64,000 bases of DNA from Henriciella sp. (GCA_030066975.1 JASJAO010000012.1:43424-107423), one strand, 5' to 3'. Shown: positions 53,996 through 63,935, numbered from the stretch's first letter. Notes: generated by a model from the sequence alone, not told the origin. Numbers and translations are program-made.

Positions 53996-54969
53996 CTCGC
54001 TCTAAAACTGTCTTGATGGTCGAGGAACCATTGATAGGCGTCCCTCAGGCCGTCTCCGAGAGTGATGGTGGATTGCCAGCCGAGGCTTTTCAGGCGCGAG
54101 ACATCCATCAGTTTGCGCATCGTCCCGTCCGGCTTGTCGGCATCCCAATCGAGCGTACCCTCAAAGCCTGTGACTTTGGCAATCGTCTCGGCGAGTTCTT
54201 TGATCGTGCAGTCTACGCCGGTACCGACATTGATATGGCTCAGCATCGGCTCGGTATTGGCCTCATAAGTCACCTTATCGAGTTCCATCACATGCACGCT
54301 GGCGGCCGCCATATCGTCGACGTGCAGAAACTCCCGCATCGGTTTGCCACTGCCCCAGATCGTGACACTTGGCGCGCCCGCTAGCCTGGCCTCATGAAAG
54401 CGCCGCAGCAGTGCCGGGATGACGTGACTGTTTTCAGGGTGAAAATTGTCGCCCGGCCCATAGAGATTGGTCGGCATCACACTGCGATAATCGACCCCGT
54501 ATTGGCGATTATAGCTCTCACACAGCTTGATCCCGGCAATCTTCGCGATCGCATAGGGCTCATTGGTCGGCTCTAGCACGCCGGTCAACAAAGCATCTTC
54601 ACGCATCGGCTGAGGCACTGCACGCGGATAAATGCACGACGAGCCGAGCTGCAACAGGCGCTTCACCCCGCCCTTATAAGCACCGTGAATCACATTACAC
54701 TCAATCATCAGGTTCTCATAGATGAACGCAGCCGGATAGGTATTGTTGGCGTGAATGCCACCGACCTTGGCCGCAGCGAGATAAACTTGGTCAAAGGCCT
54801 GATCGGCGAAGAAAGCACTGACTTCAGCCTGGTTGGTCAGGTCCAGTTCGGCGCGCGTTGCGGTGACAATGTCGGTGTGCCCAAGCGCCTGCAGGCAGCG
54901 CACAATCGCGGATCCAACCATCCCACGATGCCCCGCGACAAAGATTTTGGCCTCAAGATCGCGTTCCAT
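53992..54969 (-). CDS. fcl: GDP-L-fucose synthase
   Basis: Epimerase-reductase converting GDP-4-dehydro-6-deoxy-D-mannose to GDP-L-fucose. 325 residues: [15 protein letters not shown], the [15 protein letters not shown] loop, LGSSCIYPR and [10 protein letters not shown] (Tyr-X3-Lys). It starts 2 nt after the gmd stop on the same strand, so the two form an operon. Stop overlaps the kdsB end by 4 nt. Confidence 0.96.
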   Translation of the reverse strand: MERDLEAKIFVAGHRGMVGSAIVRCLQALGHTDIVTATRAELDLTNQAEVSAFFADQAFDQVYLAAAKVGGIHANNTYPAAFIYENLMIECNVIHGAYKGGVKRLLQLGSSCIYPRAVPQPMREDALLTGVLEPTNEPYAIAKIAGIKLCESYNRQYGVDYRSVMPTNLYGPGDNFHPENSHVIPALLRRFHEARLAGAPSVTIWGSGKPMREFLHVDDMAAASVHVMELDKVTYEANTEPMLSHINVGTGVDCTIKELAETIAKVTGFEGTLDWDADKPDGTMRKLMDVSRLKSLGWQSTITLGDGLRDAYQWFLDHQDSFRAS

Positions 54970-54971
54970 AG

Positions 54972-56090
54972 TTAAGTCTCAACCGCGATCGGCACGTCCA
55001 TTCCATGCGCCTTGAGCAGCGCGTGGCGCTTGGCATCTTCCAGATCTGACGCGACCATTTCTGCGCACATTTCTTCCACTGTGATCTCAGGCACCCAGCC
55101 CAGTTTTTCCTTCGCCTTGGTCGGATCACCGAGCAAGGTTTCGACCTCGGCCGGCCGGAAATAGCGCGGATCAACCCGCAAGATCGTGTCACCAACGGAC
55201 ACAGCCGGCGCCTTGTCACCGAGCACGGCCTCGACCACCGCGACCTCCTCCACACCTTTGCCTTCAAATCGCAACGTTAGGCCTAGTTCTGCCGCACTCA
55301 AACGGACAAATTCGCGCACCGAGATCTGTTTGCCCGTCGCGATCACAAAATCGTCGGCCTGATCCTGCTGCAGCATCATCCACTGCATGCGGACATAGTC
55401 TTTCGCATGCCCCCAGTCGCGCAGCGCATCCATATTGCCCATATAGAGGCACGGCTCGAGCCCTTGAGCGATATTCGCCAGGCCGCGCGTAATCTTGCGC
55501 GTCACAAATGTCTCGCCCCGGCGCGGGCTCTCATGATTGAACAGGATGCCGTTACAGGCATACATGTTGTAGGATTCGCGATAGTTCACGGTGATCCAAT
55601 AGGCATAGAGTTTTGCCACGGCATACGGGCTGCGCGGATAGAAGGGCGTGGTTTCCTTTTGCGGGATCTCTTGAACGAGGCCATACAGCTCCGAGGTTGA
55701 GGCCTGATAGAAACGCGTCTTCTTCTCAAGCCCGAGCAGGCGGATCGCCTCGAGCAGACGCAGGGTGCCCATCGCGTCCACATCGGCGGTATATTCCGGG
55801 GCTTCGAAGCTCACCGCAACATGGCTTTGGGCGCCGAGATTATAGACCTCATCAGGCTGCACTTCCTGCAGGATCCGCGTCAGATTGGAACTGTCCGTCA
55901 GGTCGCCATAATGCAATGTGAACTGGCGATTTTCTGTATGCGGGTCCTGATAGATGTGGTCGACGCGCTGAGTATTAAACGACGAGGACCGCCGCTTCAG
56001 CCCATGAACCTCATACCCCTTCGCCAGCAGAAACTCCGCCAAGTATGAGCCATCCTGTCCGGTGGTGCCGGTAATCAATGCGCGTTTCAT
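54972..56090 (-). CDS. gmd: GDP-mannose 4,6-dehydratase
   Basis: First enzyme of GDP-L-fucose and related 6-deoxyhexose synthesis. 372 residues: [45 protein letters not shown] and [12 protein letters not shown] (Tyr-X3-Lys). Followed immediately by fcl. This is the last gene with the chromosome-like GC content before the AT-richer rfb block. Confidence 0.97.
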   Translation of the reverse strand: MKRALITGTTGQDGSYLAEFLLAKGYEVHGLKRRSSSFNTQRVDHIYQDPHTENRQFTLHYGDLTDSSNLTRILQEVQPDEVYNLGAQSHVAVSFEAPEYTADVDAMGTLRLLEAIRLLGLEKKTRFYQASTSELYGLVQEIPQKETTPFYPRSPYAVAKLYAYWITVNYRESYNMYACNGILFNHESPRRGETFVTRKITRGLANIAQGLEPCLYMGNMDALRDWGHAKDYVRMQWMMLQQDQADDFVIATGKQISVREFVRLSAAELGLTLRFEGKGVEEVAVVEAVLGDKAPAVSVGDTILRVDPRYFRPAEVETLLGDPTKAKEKLGWVPEITVEEMCAEMVASDLEDAKRHALLKAHGMDVPIAVET

Positions 56091-56575
56091 GAGATACCTT
56101 CTGCTGAGATGTCAGCCCGACGGGGACCAGGAGTAAGCAGAGCGTCGGTTATCAAGCCTGCGCCGATAAGACAACTAACGAATGAAAGTGCAAATGTCCG
56201 TGAATCTCTTGCGGACCTTAGGTATTTTCAATCTAGATATGTACGAATTTTGGGGTGAACACCTGCTTGTACATAAACGCGTTCAGCTGTTTAAGAGTAG
56301 AGGTTTTCAACCTTCACAATGCTGTTGCCCGCTCCCAGAGTTTTGCAGAATGTACGGAGCGAAGCCCGAGCGTGACATAGCTTTGGGGGCTCCTGTCTGA
56401 CACATTCCAGATCGCTGGCTCCGACCTTGATAATGTCAGATTCGCATTTGAGTTTTCGTCTACAAGTCATCACTACAAAGTAGCCGAGCAAAGGTGTACG
56501 ATGAAAAGGAATGGCCAACCAGTTGGAATGTGTTTAATGGCCGAAGCACAAGAGATTTAGTTTGAGTGGTGTAGA
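56091..56575. other. 485-nt gap between gmd and rfbB
   Basis: No coding frame is supported; a 72-codon plus frame at 56182-56400 lacks a ribosome-binding site and family features. Base content drops here toward A and T, so it probably marks the edge of the acquired rfb block and holds promoters of the divergent gmd and rfbB genes. Confidence 0.5.
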
Positions 56576-57640
56576 ATGAAAATTATCGTCACAGGTGGTG
56601 CTGGTTTCATTGGCTCAGCCCTGACTCGACATTTGATCGATCATACGGACGCGCACGTTACGGTCATCGATAAACTCACCTATGCTGCGAATCTCGAATC
56701 CTTAGCGCCTATTGCGGAGAGCTCCCGTTATAAATTGCTAAAGTTGGACATCTGTGACCCCCAAACAATGGTTGAAGTAATTACAGAGGAAAAGCCTAGT
56801 ACTATCATGCACTTGGCAGCTGAAAGTCATGTTGACCGATCCATTACAGGATCTCGCGCATTTGTACAAACTAATGTCATTGGCACCTATAATTTGCTTG
56901 AAGGCGCAAGAGCCTATTGGAACGGGCTTAGCGATGAACGGAAAGATCAATTCCGTTTTCTGCATGTTTCAACCGATGAGGTTTATGGCTCCCTTGGCGC
57001 AGAGGGTTTTTTCAGCGAAACGACGCCTTACGATCCATCGTCGCCTTATTCGTCGTCCAAGGCATCATCCGATCACTTAGCGACGGCATGGCAACGCACC
57101 TACGGACTGCCGGTCGTAATCTCAAACTGCTCCAACAATTACGGGCCCTATCAGTTCCCGGAAAAATTGATTCCCCTTATGATTCTGAATGCAATTCATG
57201 ATCAACCATTGCCGGTTTATGGGAACGGCCAAAACGTGCGTGATTGGCTCTATGTGGATGACCATGCAAAGGCCCTCTGCCTCATTGCCGAAAAAGGCAA
57301 TCCTGGTGAACGATACAACGTTGGAGGTATGAACGAGCGTACGAATCTGGAAGTAGTAGAACGGATCTGTGAATTATTGGACGAACTTAAACCAAGCGAC
57401 CGACCAGCACGATCGCTGATTACCCATGTCAAAGATCGACCGGGCCATGACCTGCGCTACGCAATTGATGCATCCAAAATCACCACAGAGTTGGGCTGGA
57501 AAGCCGATCAGACTTTTGAGTCGGGAATTGAGAAGACGGTTCACTGGTACCTGAATAATGAAGATTGGTGGTCAGTGCTACGCAAAGGCGTTTATGCTGG
57601 CGAACGGCTCGGACTGGAAACACAGACTGCAGCTGAGTAA
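56576..57640 (+). CDS. rfbB: dTDP-glucose 4,6-dehydratase
   Basis: Second step of dTDP-L-rhamnose synthesis. 354 residues: [44 protein letters not shown] and [12 protein letters not shown] (Tyr-X3-Lys), with [16 protein letters not shown]. One-base overlap with rfbD. More AT-rich than genes to its left. Confidence 0.97.
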   Translation: MKIIVTGGAGFIGSALTRHLIDHTDAHVTVIDKLTYAANLESLAPIAESSRYKLLKLDICDPQTMVEVITEEKPSTIMHLAAESHVDRSITGSRAFVQTNVIGTYNLLEGARAYWNGLSDERKDQFRFLHVSTDEVYGSLGAEGFFSETTPYDPSSPYSSSKASSDHLATAWQRTYGLPVVISNCSNNYGPYQFPEKLIPLMILNAIHDQPLPVYGNGQNVRDWLYVDDHAKALCLIAEKGNPGERYNVGGMNERTNLEVVERICELLDELKPSDRPARSLITHVKDRPGHDLRYAIDASKITTELGWKADQTFESGIEKTVHWYLNNEDWWSVLRKGVYAGERLGLETQTAAE

Positions 57641-58539
57641 TGAAAATACTCATCGCCGGGCGTTCAGGGCAACTTGCGCGGAGCTTAGTTGAGATCGGAG
57701 CAGCAACTCATCATACGCTGTACTCGGTGGGTCGCCCTGAATTGGATTTAACCAATCGCCGAACGATTTCATCCGCCCTAGCACACGTCAAACCTGACTT
57801 GATCATCAACGCAGCAGCCTACACGGCTGTGGACCGCGCTGAAGATGAACCAGAAAGCGCATATCACGTGAATAAAGAAGGGGCGTATTACTTAGCAGCA
57901 GAGGCTCGCCGAGCAGGGCTGCCGATTATTCACATGTCAACGGACTATGTTTTCGACGGGTCGAAGAACAGCCCGTACTTGGAAACCGACCAGACAAGAC
58001 CGCTGGGAGTCTATGGAAAGTCCAAATTGGCGGGCGAAGAGGCGGTTCGCACAGAGAATCCTCGGCATGTTATCCTTCGTACAGCTTGGGTTTTTAGCCC
58101 GTTTGGAAATAACTTTGTTAAAACCATGCTGAACGTCGCCGCCAGTCGAGAAGATATAACCGTTGTAGATAACCAGTACGGAAACCCGACTTATGCCTTG
58201 TATCTGGCAGACGGAATATTGTCACTATGCTCTCGAATCGAAAAGTCTTGTTTAAACGTACCACCGCCATGGGGAACATACCACCTGGCGGGACTTGGCC
58301 AAGCGAATTGGGCTGAGCTTGCTAGGGCCGTGTTTGATGAAAGCACACAAATTGGCGGACCAAGCGCGAGAGTACAGAGCATCTCAAGCGATCGGTACCC
58401 CACACGAACGCGACGCCCAATCAACTCTTGCCTGTCTGTGGATGTGGTCAAGCGGCGCTGGGGCATAGAATTGCCCCACTGGAGGCTGGGAGTCAGGGAT
58501 TGCGTTCGAAGGCTCGTTAGACAATACGAGCAGGATTGA
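57640..58539 (+). CDS. rfbD: dTDP-4-dehydrorhamnose reductase
   Basis: Final NAD(P)H-dependent step to dTDP-L-rhamnose. 299 residues: ILIAGRSGQLARSLVEIG, NAAAYTAVDRAEDEPE, MSTDYVFDG and GVYGKSKLAGE (Tyr-X3-Lys). Overlaps the rfbB stop by one base and is followed by rfbA after 16 nt with GGAGGAG before that start. Confidence 0.95.
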   Translation: MKILIAGRSGQLARSLVEIGAATHHTLYSVGRPELDLTNRRTISSALAHVKPDLIINAAAYTAVDRAEDEPESAYHVNKEGAYYLAAEARRAGLPIIHMSTDYVFDGSKNSPYLETDQTRPLGVYGKSKLAGEEAVRTENPRHVILRTAWVFSPFGNNFVKTMLNVAASREDITVVDNQYGNPTYALYLADGILSLCSRIEKSCLNVPPPWGTYHLAGLGQANWAELARAVFDESTQIGGPSARVQSISSDRYPTRTRRPINSCLSVDVVKRRWGIELPHWRLGVRDCVRRLVRQYEQD

Positions 58540-58555
58540 AGCGGAGGAGAGTTTA

Positions 58556-59413
58556 ATGAAGGGGATTATTCTGGCCGGAGGGCTTGGATCGAGGCTCCAT
58601 CCGTTGACATTAAGTATCTCAAAGCAGTTGCTCCCAGTTTATGACAAACCGCTAATTTACTATCCCATCAGTTTGCTGATGCTAGCGGGCATTCGTGAAA
58701 TTCTGATAATCACAGCACCGGAATCGAGCTCCTTGTTTCAGCGATTATTGGGTGACGGCTCAAAACTGGGGCTGGAATTTCAGTATGCGGTTCAAGATGA
58801 ACCAAAGGGCCTCGCCGACGCTTTTCTGATTGGCGAAACCTTCATCAATGGCGGTACAAGTGCCCTAGCACTTGGAGATAATATTTTCCATGGCTCAGGA
58901 CTCGGACAACAACTTGTTGAAGCTGGCCAAATTTCAAAAGGAGCGAACATCTTTGCCTACAAAGTTAGTGATCCCCACCGGTTCGGTATTGTAGAAATTG
59001 ATAATAGCGGCAAGGCTATTTCGATCGAAGAGAAGCCTGAAGAACCAAAAAGCGATTGGGCCGTCACTGGCCTCTACTTCTACGACAACAACGTTGTAGA
59101 TATTGCCAAACAGGTCAAACCATCAGCGCGAGGCGAGATCGAAATCACTTCGATCAATGAGATTTATATGCAGCAAGGAGATCTCCGTGTTACAGAATTG
59201 TCCCGCGGAACAGCTTGGCTAGATGCTGGAACGTTTGATAGTTTGCTAGATGCTTCTCACTTCGTTCAAATGCTGGAGAAACGCCAAAAGTTCAAAGTCG
59301 CATGTCTTGAAGAAATTGCATGGCGAAAGGGATTCATTGACGACGATGCACTGTCTGAGATAGCCGGAGAATATAAGAACGAGTACAAAGAATATTTGCT
59401 CTCACTGATGTAG
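58556..59413 (+). CDS. rfbA: glucose-1-phosphate thymidylyltransferase
   Basis: First step of dTDP-L-rhamnose synthesis. 285 residues: GIILAGGLGSRLHPLT nucleotide loop, ALGDNIFHGSGLG with the metal-binding Asp, EEKPEEPKSDWAVTGLYFYD. Third gene of the rfbBDA operon; rfbC is separate at 49 kb. Confidence 0.97.
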   Translation: MKGIILAGGLGSRLHPLTLSISKQLLPVYDKPLIYYPISLLMLAGIREILIITAPESSSLFQRLLGDGSKLGLEFQYAVQDEPKGLADAFLIGETFINGGTSALALGDNIFHGSGLGQQLVEAGQISKGANIFAYKVSDPHRFGIVEIDNSGKAISIEEKPEEPKSDWAVTGLYFYDNNVVDIAKQVKPSARGEIEITSINEIYMQQGDLRVTELSRGTAWLDAGTFDSLLDASHFVQMLEKRQKFKVACLEEIAWRKGFIDDDALSEIAGEYKNEYKEYLLSLM

Positions 59414-59742
59414 TGAATGACTAATTTGTTGAATTTCGTTCTCAGCATTAATCATACTCCTAATTTGCTTTACAGGTTTTACTGACATGAACCGGAAACC
59501 CGGAAAATCCTCCAACCGGGTGGCCCAAGCTTGGGGAACAGGTCAGGCAGACCACGACTTTCAACCGACTCACGTGCTAAAGGCGACGTGAAAACCGCTG
59601 CAAACGAACCACTGAGTCTTTCAAAGCGATTGGGCCAGTCAGGCTATGGGCAAAACGCTAAAACCTTTACTGAAGCGGAGTTGAGCGACAAGAAATCCAA
59701 GCTTGGCTCGGTCAACATTGCAAAACTGTCCCGCCCGTGTGT
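59414..59742. other. 329-nt gap with IS3-end-like fragments
   Basis: No intact gene. Two segments resemble the terminal repeats of the IS at 62661: TTGGGCCAGTCAG at 59630-59642 is identical to 13 nt of its left end (reversed), and AGGCAGACCA at 59545-59554 is identical to the tip of its right end. This suggests debris of a related IS inserted between the convergent rfbA and wzt-like genes. Confidence 0.45.
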
Positions 59743-60597
59743 TCAGCCTGCTCCGACAACCTTGGCAACCTGGTCAGGTTGTTCCATGCGCTGAGTCATA
59801 TCCCGCATATAAGTCTCGTATGCTTGCACTGTCTCCTCAGCAGGACCAAATTTTCTTACGCGCCCGGCATCAAGCCAGATACAAAGATTACAGTTTCGGA
59901 GAAGTAGCTCTCGGTTGTGCGATGCCAAAATAAGAATCCCCGCTTTTCGAACAAATTCCTGCATTCGCTGAGTCGCCTTTCTCTTGAAAGCAGAATCCCC
60001 TGCACTCAACCATTCATCAAGGACGAGCAATTCAGGATCGAATGCTGTCGCTATGGCAAATGTTAGTCGCATACGCATACCCGCTGAGTAGGCCTCCATA
60101 GGCATTTTCAGAAACTCGCCAAGTTCAGAAAACTTTGCGATGGCTTCCCTTTTTTCTTCGATGGCTTGGCGCGAATAGCCAGCAGCGAGCCCCCGAAGTG
60201 TAATATTGCGATGGCCCGTCGCTTCGGGTTGAATGCCAAGATTGATATTTATCAAACTCGTGCATCGCCCCCAAGTTGTCACGCGTCCCTGATCGGGTGA
60301 CAAGATGCCTGCTAAGACTTGTAACAAAGTGGTTTTACCAGAGCCATTTCGCCCGACAATCGCTAGGCGATCTCCTTGCCTGAGATTGAATGAAACGTCT
60401 TCCAACGCCCGAAATGCGATCAGTTCGCCTTTTTCGTTCGTCACCATACGTCCATTGGAATTCTCGCCGAGGTGACCAGCAGGCGACGACTTGATTGGGA
60501 ACGTAACGCTAACACCATTTGCTTCGAGCGAAATATCTCGTTGTTCAAGCGCGTTGGTCACTTTCTGAGGCTGACGATTACTCCGGTAAGATGGCAT
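59743..60597 (-). CDS. polysaccharide ABC-transporter ATP-binding protein (Wzt/KpsT-like)
   Basis: 284 residues from MPSYRSNRQPQ, GAGG upstream. Walker A VGRNGSGKTTLLQ, signature AYSAGMRMRLTFA and Walker B LLVLDEWLSAGDS. The protein ends shortly after the nucleotide-binding domain, so it lacks the carbohydrate-binding C-terminal domain of some Wzt proteins. It has an N-terminal extension of about 40 residues. With the permease gene 10 nt upstream it would export O-antigen or capsule. Confidence 0.92.
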   Translation of the reverse strand: MPSYRSNRQPQKVTNALEQRDISLEANGVSVTFPIKSSPAGHLGENSNGRMVTNEKGELIAFRALEDVSFNLRQGDRLAIVGRNGSGKTTLLQVLAGILSPDQGRVTTWGRCTSLININLGIQPEATGHRNITLRGLAAGYSRQAIEEKREAIAKFSELGEFLKMPMEAYSAGMRMRLTFAIATAFDPELLVLDEWLSAGDSAFKRKATQRMQEFVRKAGILILASHNRELLLRNCNLCIWLDAGRVRKFGPAEETVQAYETYMRDMTQRMEQPDQVAKVVGAG

Positions 60598-60607
60598 AAC
60601 TTGTCCT

Positions 60608-61426
60608 CTACAACCAATAAGCCAGCCGCTTACGCGAATAACCGGCAACAACTATCGCTAAGAGATATCCGCAGACTGTTATCGCTCCGACAATAATCCA
60701 GCTGCCTAAATGCGGATAACGCCCCAGCAACGGCGCAGCGAAGATCTCGAGGAAATGCGTAAACGGATTAAGGTCAGCTATCGTGCCGACGAGGCCTTCT
60801 CGTTCTTCTCTCACCCAGAGAATTGGCGTCGTGAAAAATAGCACGCGAGTCACAGCCTGTACAAGATGCTTTAAATCACGAAGTCGGGCAGACAAGTATC
60901 CTAAAACGATCTGAACCCAGATTGTATTCAATAAAATAACCGCAAGTGCTGGTATAGTGAACAGTGCATAAACCGTGATTTGCCACCCCATCGCAAAAGC
61001 CAATACCAACGCAACTGTGACGTTAATCCCGAAAGTGAATAACGATCTTGCTATACTTTTGTATATATATACCGAGTGCGGTATTGGTGCACTTTTTATC
61101 CACGTCTGAGCAACTCGGAACACGTCGCAACCATCAGTCACATTGCCAATGAGGAATATAAATATCGCGTAATTCACAGCTACATAGACCGTAAACCGGC
61201 TATTTTCCATGGCCGAGAACCCGCCGAAGAAAATGGCAATAGCCGCAACAAAAATCAGGTATGACAGGACGATCCAGATCACACCAAGATAGCTGCGTCG
61301 GTAGCGATGCTCGATCTCATCCCATGCGAAAGTGGTCCACAGAGAGACTTGCCCCAACCCCTGGAACAGATCCCTGATTGCTTCCATCGGAGCGAAGGGC
61401 CCCTTAGCAGCATTGACATGAAGCAT
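60608..61426 (-). CDS. polysaccharide ABC-transporter permease (Wzm/KpsM-like)
   Basis: 272 residues from ATG 61426 (an in-frame ATG at 61387 is an alternative). Six hydrophobic helices; opening RDLFQGLGQVSLWTTFAWDE and RYRRSYLGVIWIVLSYLIFV typical of the ABC-2 permeases of the KpsM/Wzm group. Upstream of the Wzt-like gene in the same operon. AT-rich like rfbBDA. Confidence 0.9.
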   Translation of the reverse strand: MLHVNAAKGPFAPMEAIRDLFQGLGQVSLWTTFAWDEIEHRYRRSYLGVIWIVLSYLIFVAAIAIFFGGFSAMENSRFTVYVAVNYAIFIFLIGNVTDGCDVFRVAQTWIKSAPIPHSVYIYKSIARSLFTFGINVTVALVLAFAMGWQITVYALFTIPALAVILLNTIWVQIVLGYLSARLRDLKHLVQAVTRVLFFTTPILWVREEREGLVGTIADLNPFTHFLEIFAAPLLGRYPHLGSWIIVGAITVCGYLLAIVVAGYSRKRLAYWL

Positions 61427-61622
61427 AACCAAAACGACTACCCCAACACACTACGCGAGCGGCTCACATTCGCCACACCGTTGGAACTTATTATTTGAAG
61501 CTCGCAACCGCAATGATGCATGTGAGCCAGAGCCTCCGGGCTGTATGACTGTTTTAAATCATACTCATCTTCAAACCGCGTCTCGCAACCCGCGGTTAGG
61601 TGCCCCCAAGGGTAAGATTGAA

Positions 61623-62483
61623 CTACTTGGATTTTTGCAGGATTATGAGATCCTGAAAACGTGGAAACCGATGTCTGAAATCCAGAATATCGAAGAAGCG
61701 TGACCAGTTTCTCTCAAGATACTCTTTGCGATAAAAAACATTGCTACTGTAGGATGTATCCGTTTTGTAACGCAACACCAGCCGGTCCCCAACGAATTCG
61801 TTGCTTGGTGAGAGCAACTCACTTCTTTTAGGATGACGCTGGACTGCTCTATACAGCGGCCATTTCTCATCCATTGCCTTTAGAGTCGCATCCGTGTGCA
61901 CGGTGATCCAGGCAATACCTCCTGGTTTTAGAACTCGCCTCAGCTCCATCAACCATGAAGTTTCAAACGCTTCAATATGTGTAAAAACGCTATAAGCAGA
62001 AACGAGACTGAGCGTGTTATCAGGTAGCGGTAGTGTTGGGATTGAATGATTTTGAAAAACCTTAATACTCGAAGGTAGAAACCTGTTACACCATTCCACG
62101 TGAAGCCTGTTAATGTCGCACCCATAGGTTTGAACATCGGGATGCTGAACGCCGAAATGACGTATCAAGCGTCCTGAGGCGCACCCAAAATCCAAATAGC
62201 TCTCGATCTCAACATCGTGAAGTTGTGCAGCATCCAAGAGGTCCTTGGTATCGCTCAACCCACTCGCCCAATAGCTGAAATGGTTTTCTCCATAGTAACC
62301 CTCGCGATCAGCGGTACGCGGCAGCGGGAATACATCTCGTTCCACCGCGTCTTGAAAGTCGAGTTTTTCCCAAGTCCTCTTCCATTGATCTGCTTCATAA
62401 TGCGTCGCCGCAGCTGGCAGCGTCTCAAAGGTTGATTCCTCGTGTGAATTTAAGGATATGAAGTTTTCCCAATTGCCATCCAT
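61623..62483 (-). CDS. class I SAM-dependent methyltransferase
   Basis: 286 residues. SAM-binding motif I is YLDFGCASGRLIRHFG, motif II around TYGCDINRLHVEW, and VSAYSVFTHIEAFETSWL with LKPGGIAWITVHTD follow. The opening LPAAATHYEADQWKRTW is less conserved. In a polysaccharide locus it may methylate a glycan or chain end, but a substrate is not shown. The 62484-62660 gap contains nothing obvious before the IS. Confidence 0.85.
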   Translation of the reverse strand: MDGNWENFISLNSHEESTFETLPAAATHYEADQWKRTWEKLDFQDAVERDVFPLPRTADREGYYGENHFSYWASGLSDTKDLLDAAQLHDVEIESYLDFGCASGRLIRHFGVQHPDVQTYGCDINRLHVEWCNRFLPSSIKVFQNHSIPTLPLPDNTLSLVSAYSVFTHIEAFETSWLMELRRVLKPGGIAWITVHTDATLKAMDEKWPLYRAVQRHPKRSELLSPSNEFVGDRLVLRYKTDTSYSSNVFYRKEYLERNWSRFFDILDFRHRFPRFQDLIILQKSK

Positions 62484-62660
62484 ATTAAGGTGCTTTCCCG
62501 TTTATCTTGGCGCTTCAAACTCATTTTTGCACACTCATTTCAATTACCACGACCGCAAGCTTGAGCTGCCAAAGCACACCGTAAGTCTATAAACTCGGTC
62601 CCACTCAAAGCAATCGAATTGTGAGCAAAACTGATTGCCCGCTATTTTTGATGATCGGTC

Positions 62661-62685
62661 TGGCCTGCCTGATCTGACTGGCCCA
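62661..62685. repeat. left terminal inverted repeat of the IS3 element
   Basis: 25 nt; shares ten leading bases (one mismatch) and CTGGCCCA with the right end in opposite orientation. Confidence 0.75.
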
Positions 62686-62724
62686 ACCGTAATGTTAGGA
62701 TCGACGGTTGGTTTGTAGCGGCGT

Positions 62725-63627
62725 TCATGCCGCCTCCAATCTATAAGTCGGCATGAAGGTCGCGGGCAAGATAGTTCTTGGAGCGGGCGGTTTGTATCCA
62801 AGCGATGAGTGGGGTCTTGCGGTATTGTAGAACAGTCTCCAGTTCTCGATCAGGACTTGCCCCTCGCGTAGGTCATAGAAGATTTCACGAGCCAGTAGCT
62901 CGTCTCTGAGCTTAGAGTTGAAGCTCTCGCAGTATCCGTTCTCCCAAGGCGACCCCGGCTCGATATAGAGCGTCCTGACATCCAGTGCCTCGAGCCATTC
63001 GCGTAAAGCGGTGGCGATAAACTCTGGCCCATTGTCGGACCGGATATGCTCGGGTGGGCCGTGCTCAAGGAACAGCTCACCGAGCGTGTCGAGGACATCG
63101 CGCGAGTTCAGTCTGCGTTCGACACGGATCGCCAGGCACTCTCTGGTGAACTCATCAATGACGCAGAGCATGCGGAAGACTTTACCGTCATGCGTCCTGT
63201 CCTGGACGAAGTCATAGGACCAGACATGGCCTTTCTGGGCAGGCCTGAGCCGAACGCATGATCCATCATTCAGCCAGAGCCGGCCACGTTTGGGTTGTTT
63301 TTGCGGGACTTTCAGCCCTTCACGTCGCCGTTGGCCAGAAAATCGATTGATAATCGATTTTCGCCTGTCCAACCGATAGACACGGCCCGTGCTAACAGAC
63401 CAGCCTGCTTCTCGAAGCAAGGCGTCGCCATTGTCGCTCGGACCAATGGCGCAACAATGGCAACTCCGACGATAGCCATATCGGCCAAACCGCTCCGCCA
63501 GCGATATAATGGCCGCTGTCAGTGCGCCCTCATCGTGCCGGGGTGTCTTCTCGCGTCTCTGTGTCGAGCGATGCTGGCCGACCACACGGCAGGCCCGGCG
63601 CAACGAGACACCGAGCTTGTCCACCAC
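62725..63627 (-). CDS. IS3-family transposase OrfB (DDE integrase domain) with two internal insertions
   Basis: 300 residues from a GTG at 63627. The frame is open upstream to the frameshift site at 63666 (VLSPSRKRVAVDHVVDKLGV), so the working product is the OrfAB fusion. DDE residues occur in WSYDFVQDRTHDG, HIRSDNGPEFIA and GSPWENGYCESFNSKLRDE. Two stretches do not fit the family: 14 residues after RYGYRR (63424-63465) and 14 after GRVYRL (63328-63369). Both keep frame and contain palindromic DNA. The catalytic domain is otherwise intact, so activity is possible but uncertain. Confidence 0.9.
   Translation of the reverse strand: MVDKLGVSLRRACRVVGQHRSTQRREKTPRHDEGALTAAIISLAERFGRYGYRRSCHCCAIGPSDNGDALLREAGWSVSTGRVYRLDRRKSIINRFSGQRRREGLKVPQKQPKRGRLWLNDGSCVRLRPAQKGHVWSYDFVQDRTHDGKVFRMLCVIDEFTRECLAIRVERRLNSRDVLDTLGELFLEHGPPEHIRSDNGPEFIATALREWLEALDVRTLYIEPGSPWENGYCESFNSKLRDELLAREIFYDLREGQVLIENWRLFYNTARPHSSLGYKPPAPRTILPATFMPTYRLEAA
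63328..63369 (-). repeat. 42-nt palindrome-bearing insert 1 in orfB
   Basis: Contains GAAAATCGATT and AATCGATTTTC around GAT (63338-63362), perfect 11-bp arms. GGCGA flanks the inserted part on both sides in the coding strand. Adds DRRKSIINRFSGQR where the family has a single Trp before RREGLKV. Confidence 0.55.
63424..63465 (-). repeat. 42-nt palindrome-bearing insert 2 in orfB
   Basis: Contains CGCCATTG and CAATGGCG around ten bases (63426-63451). Adds SCHCCAIGPSDNGD between RYGYRR and ALLREAGW, where the family has about two residues. Confidence 0.5.
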
Positions 63628-63659
63628 ATGATCGACCGCAACGCGTTTCCGTGAAGGGC

Positions 63660-63935
63660 TTAGTACTTTCCCCGAACAACCTCCTGCAGGATTTGATTGT
63701 CGAGGGTGAGATCAGAGACAGCGCGCCGAAGCCGGGCATTCTCCTTCTCGATCTCCTTCATGCGTTTGGCCTGGCCAACCCGAAGGCCGCCATACTCTTT
63801 GCGCCAACGATAGAATGTCTGCTCGGTCACGCCGATCGCACGCACAGCTTGCGCAATCGTCTCGCCCTGGCTGAGGCGGACCTCCACCTCGCGCAGCTTT
63901 GCAATGATCTCTTCAGGCTTGGCTCTCTTGCCCAT
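63660..63935 (-). CDS. IS3-family transposase OrfA (HTH protein)
   Basis: 91 residues. Helix-turn-helix with SQGETIAQAVRAIGVTEQTF and YRWRKEYGG, then a leucine-zipper-like coiled coil (KRMKEIEKENARLRRAVSDL) used for dimerisation. It ends RGKY at a TAA overlapping the frameshift region. Typical length for IS3 OrfA. Confidence 0.93.
   Translation of the reverse strand: MGKRAKPEEIIAKLREVEVRLSQGETIAQAVRAIGVTEQTFYRWRKEYGGLRVGQAKRMKEIEKENARLRRAVSDLTLDNQILQEVVRGKY
63666..63672 (-). other. programmed -1 frameshift heptamer for OrfAB
   Basis: On the coding strand G-GGA-AAG is an X-XXY-YYZ slippery heptamer in the OrfA frame, two codons before the OrfA stop. Slipping by one base continues directly into the OrfB frame as VLSPSRKR, the sequence expected at this junction in IS3 transposases. 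Confidence 0.7.

Noticed and set aside
56182..56400. 72-codon plus-strand frame in the gmd-rfbB gap
   Set aside because: No Shine-Dalgarno sequence, no conserved features; more likely promoter and leader sequence.
59531..59794. 87-codon plus-strand frame after rfbA
   Set aside because: Runs into the wzt-like gene on the other strand, lies over IS-end-like debris and has no ribosome-binding site.
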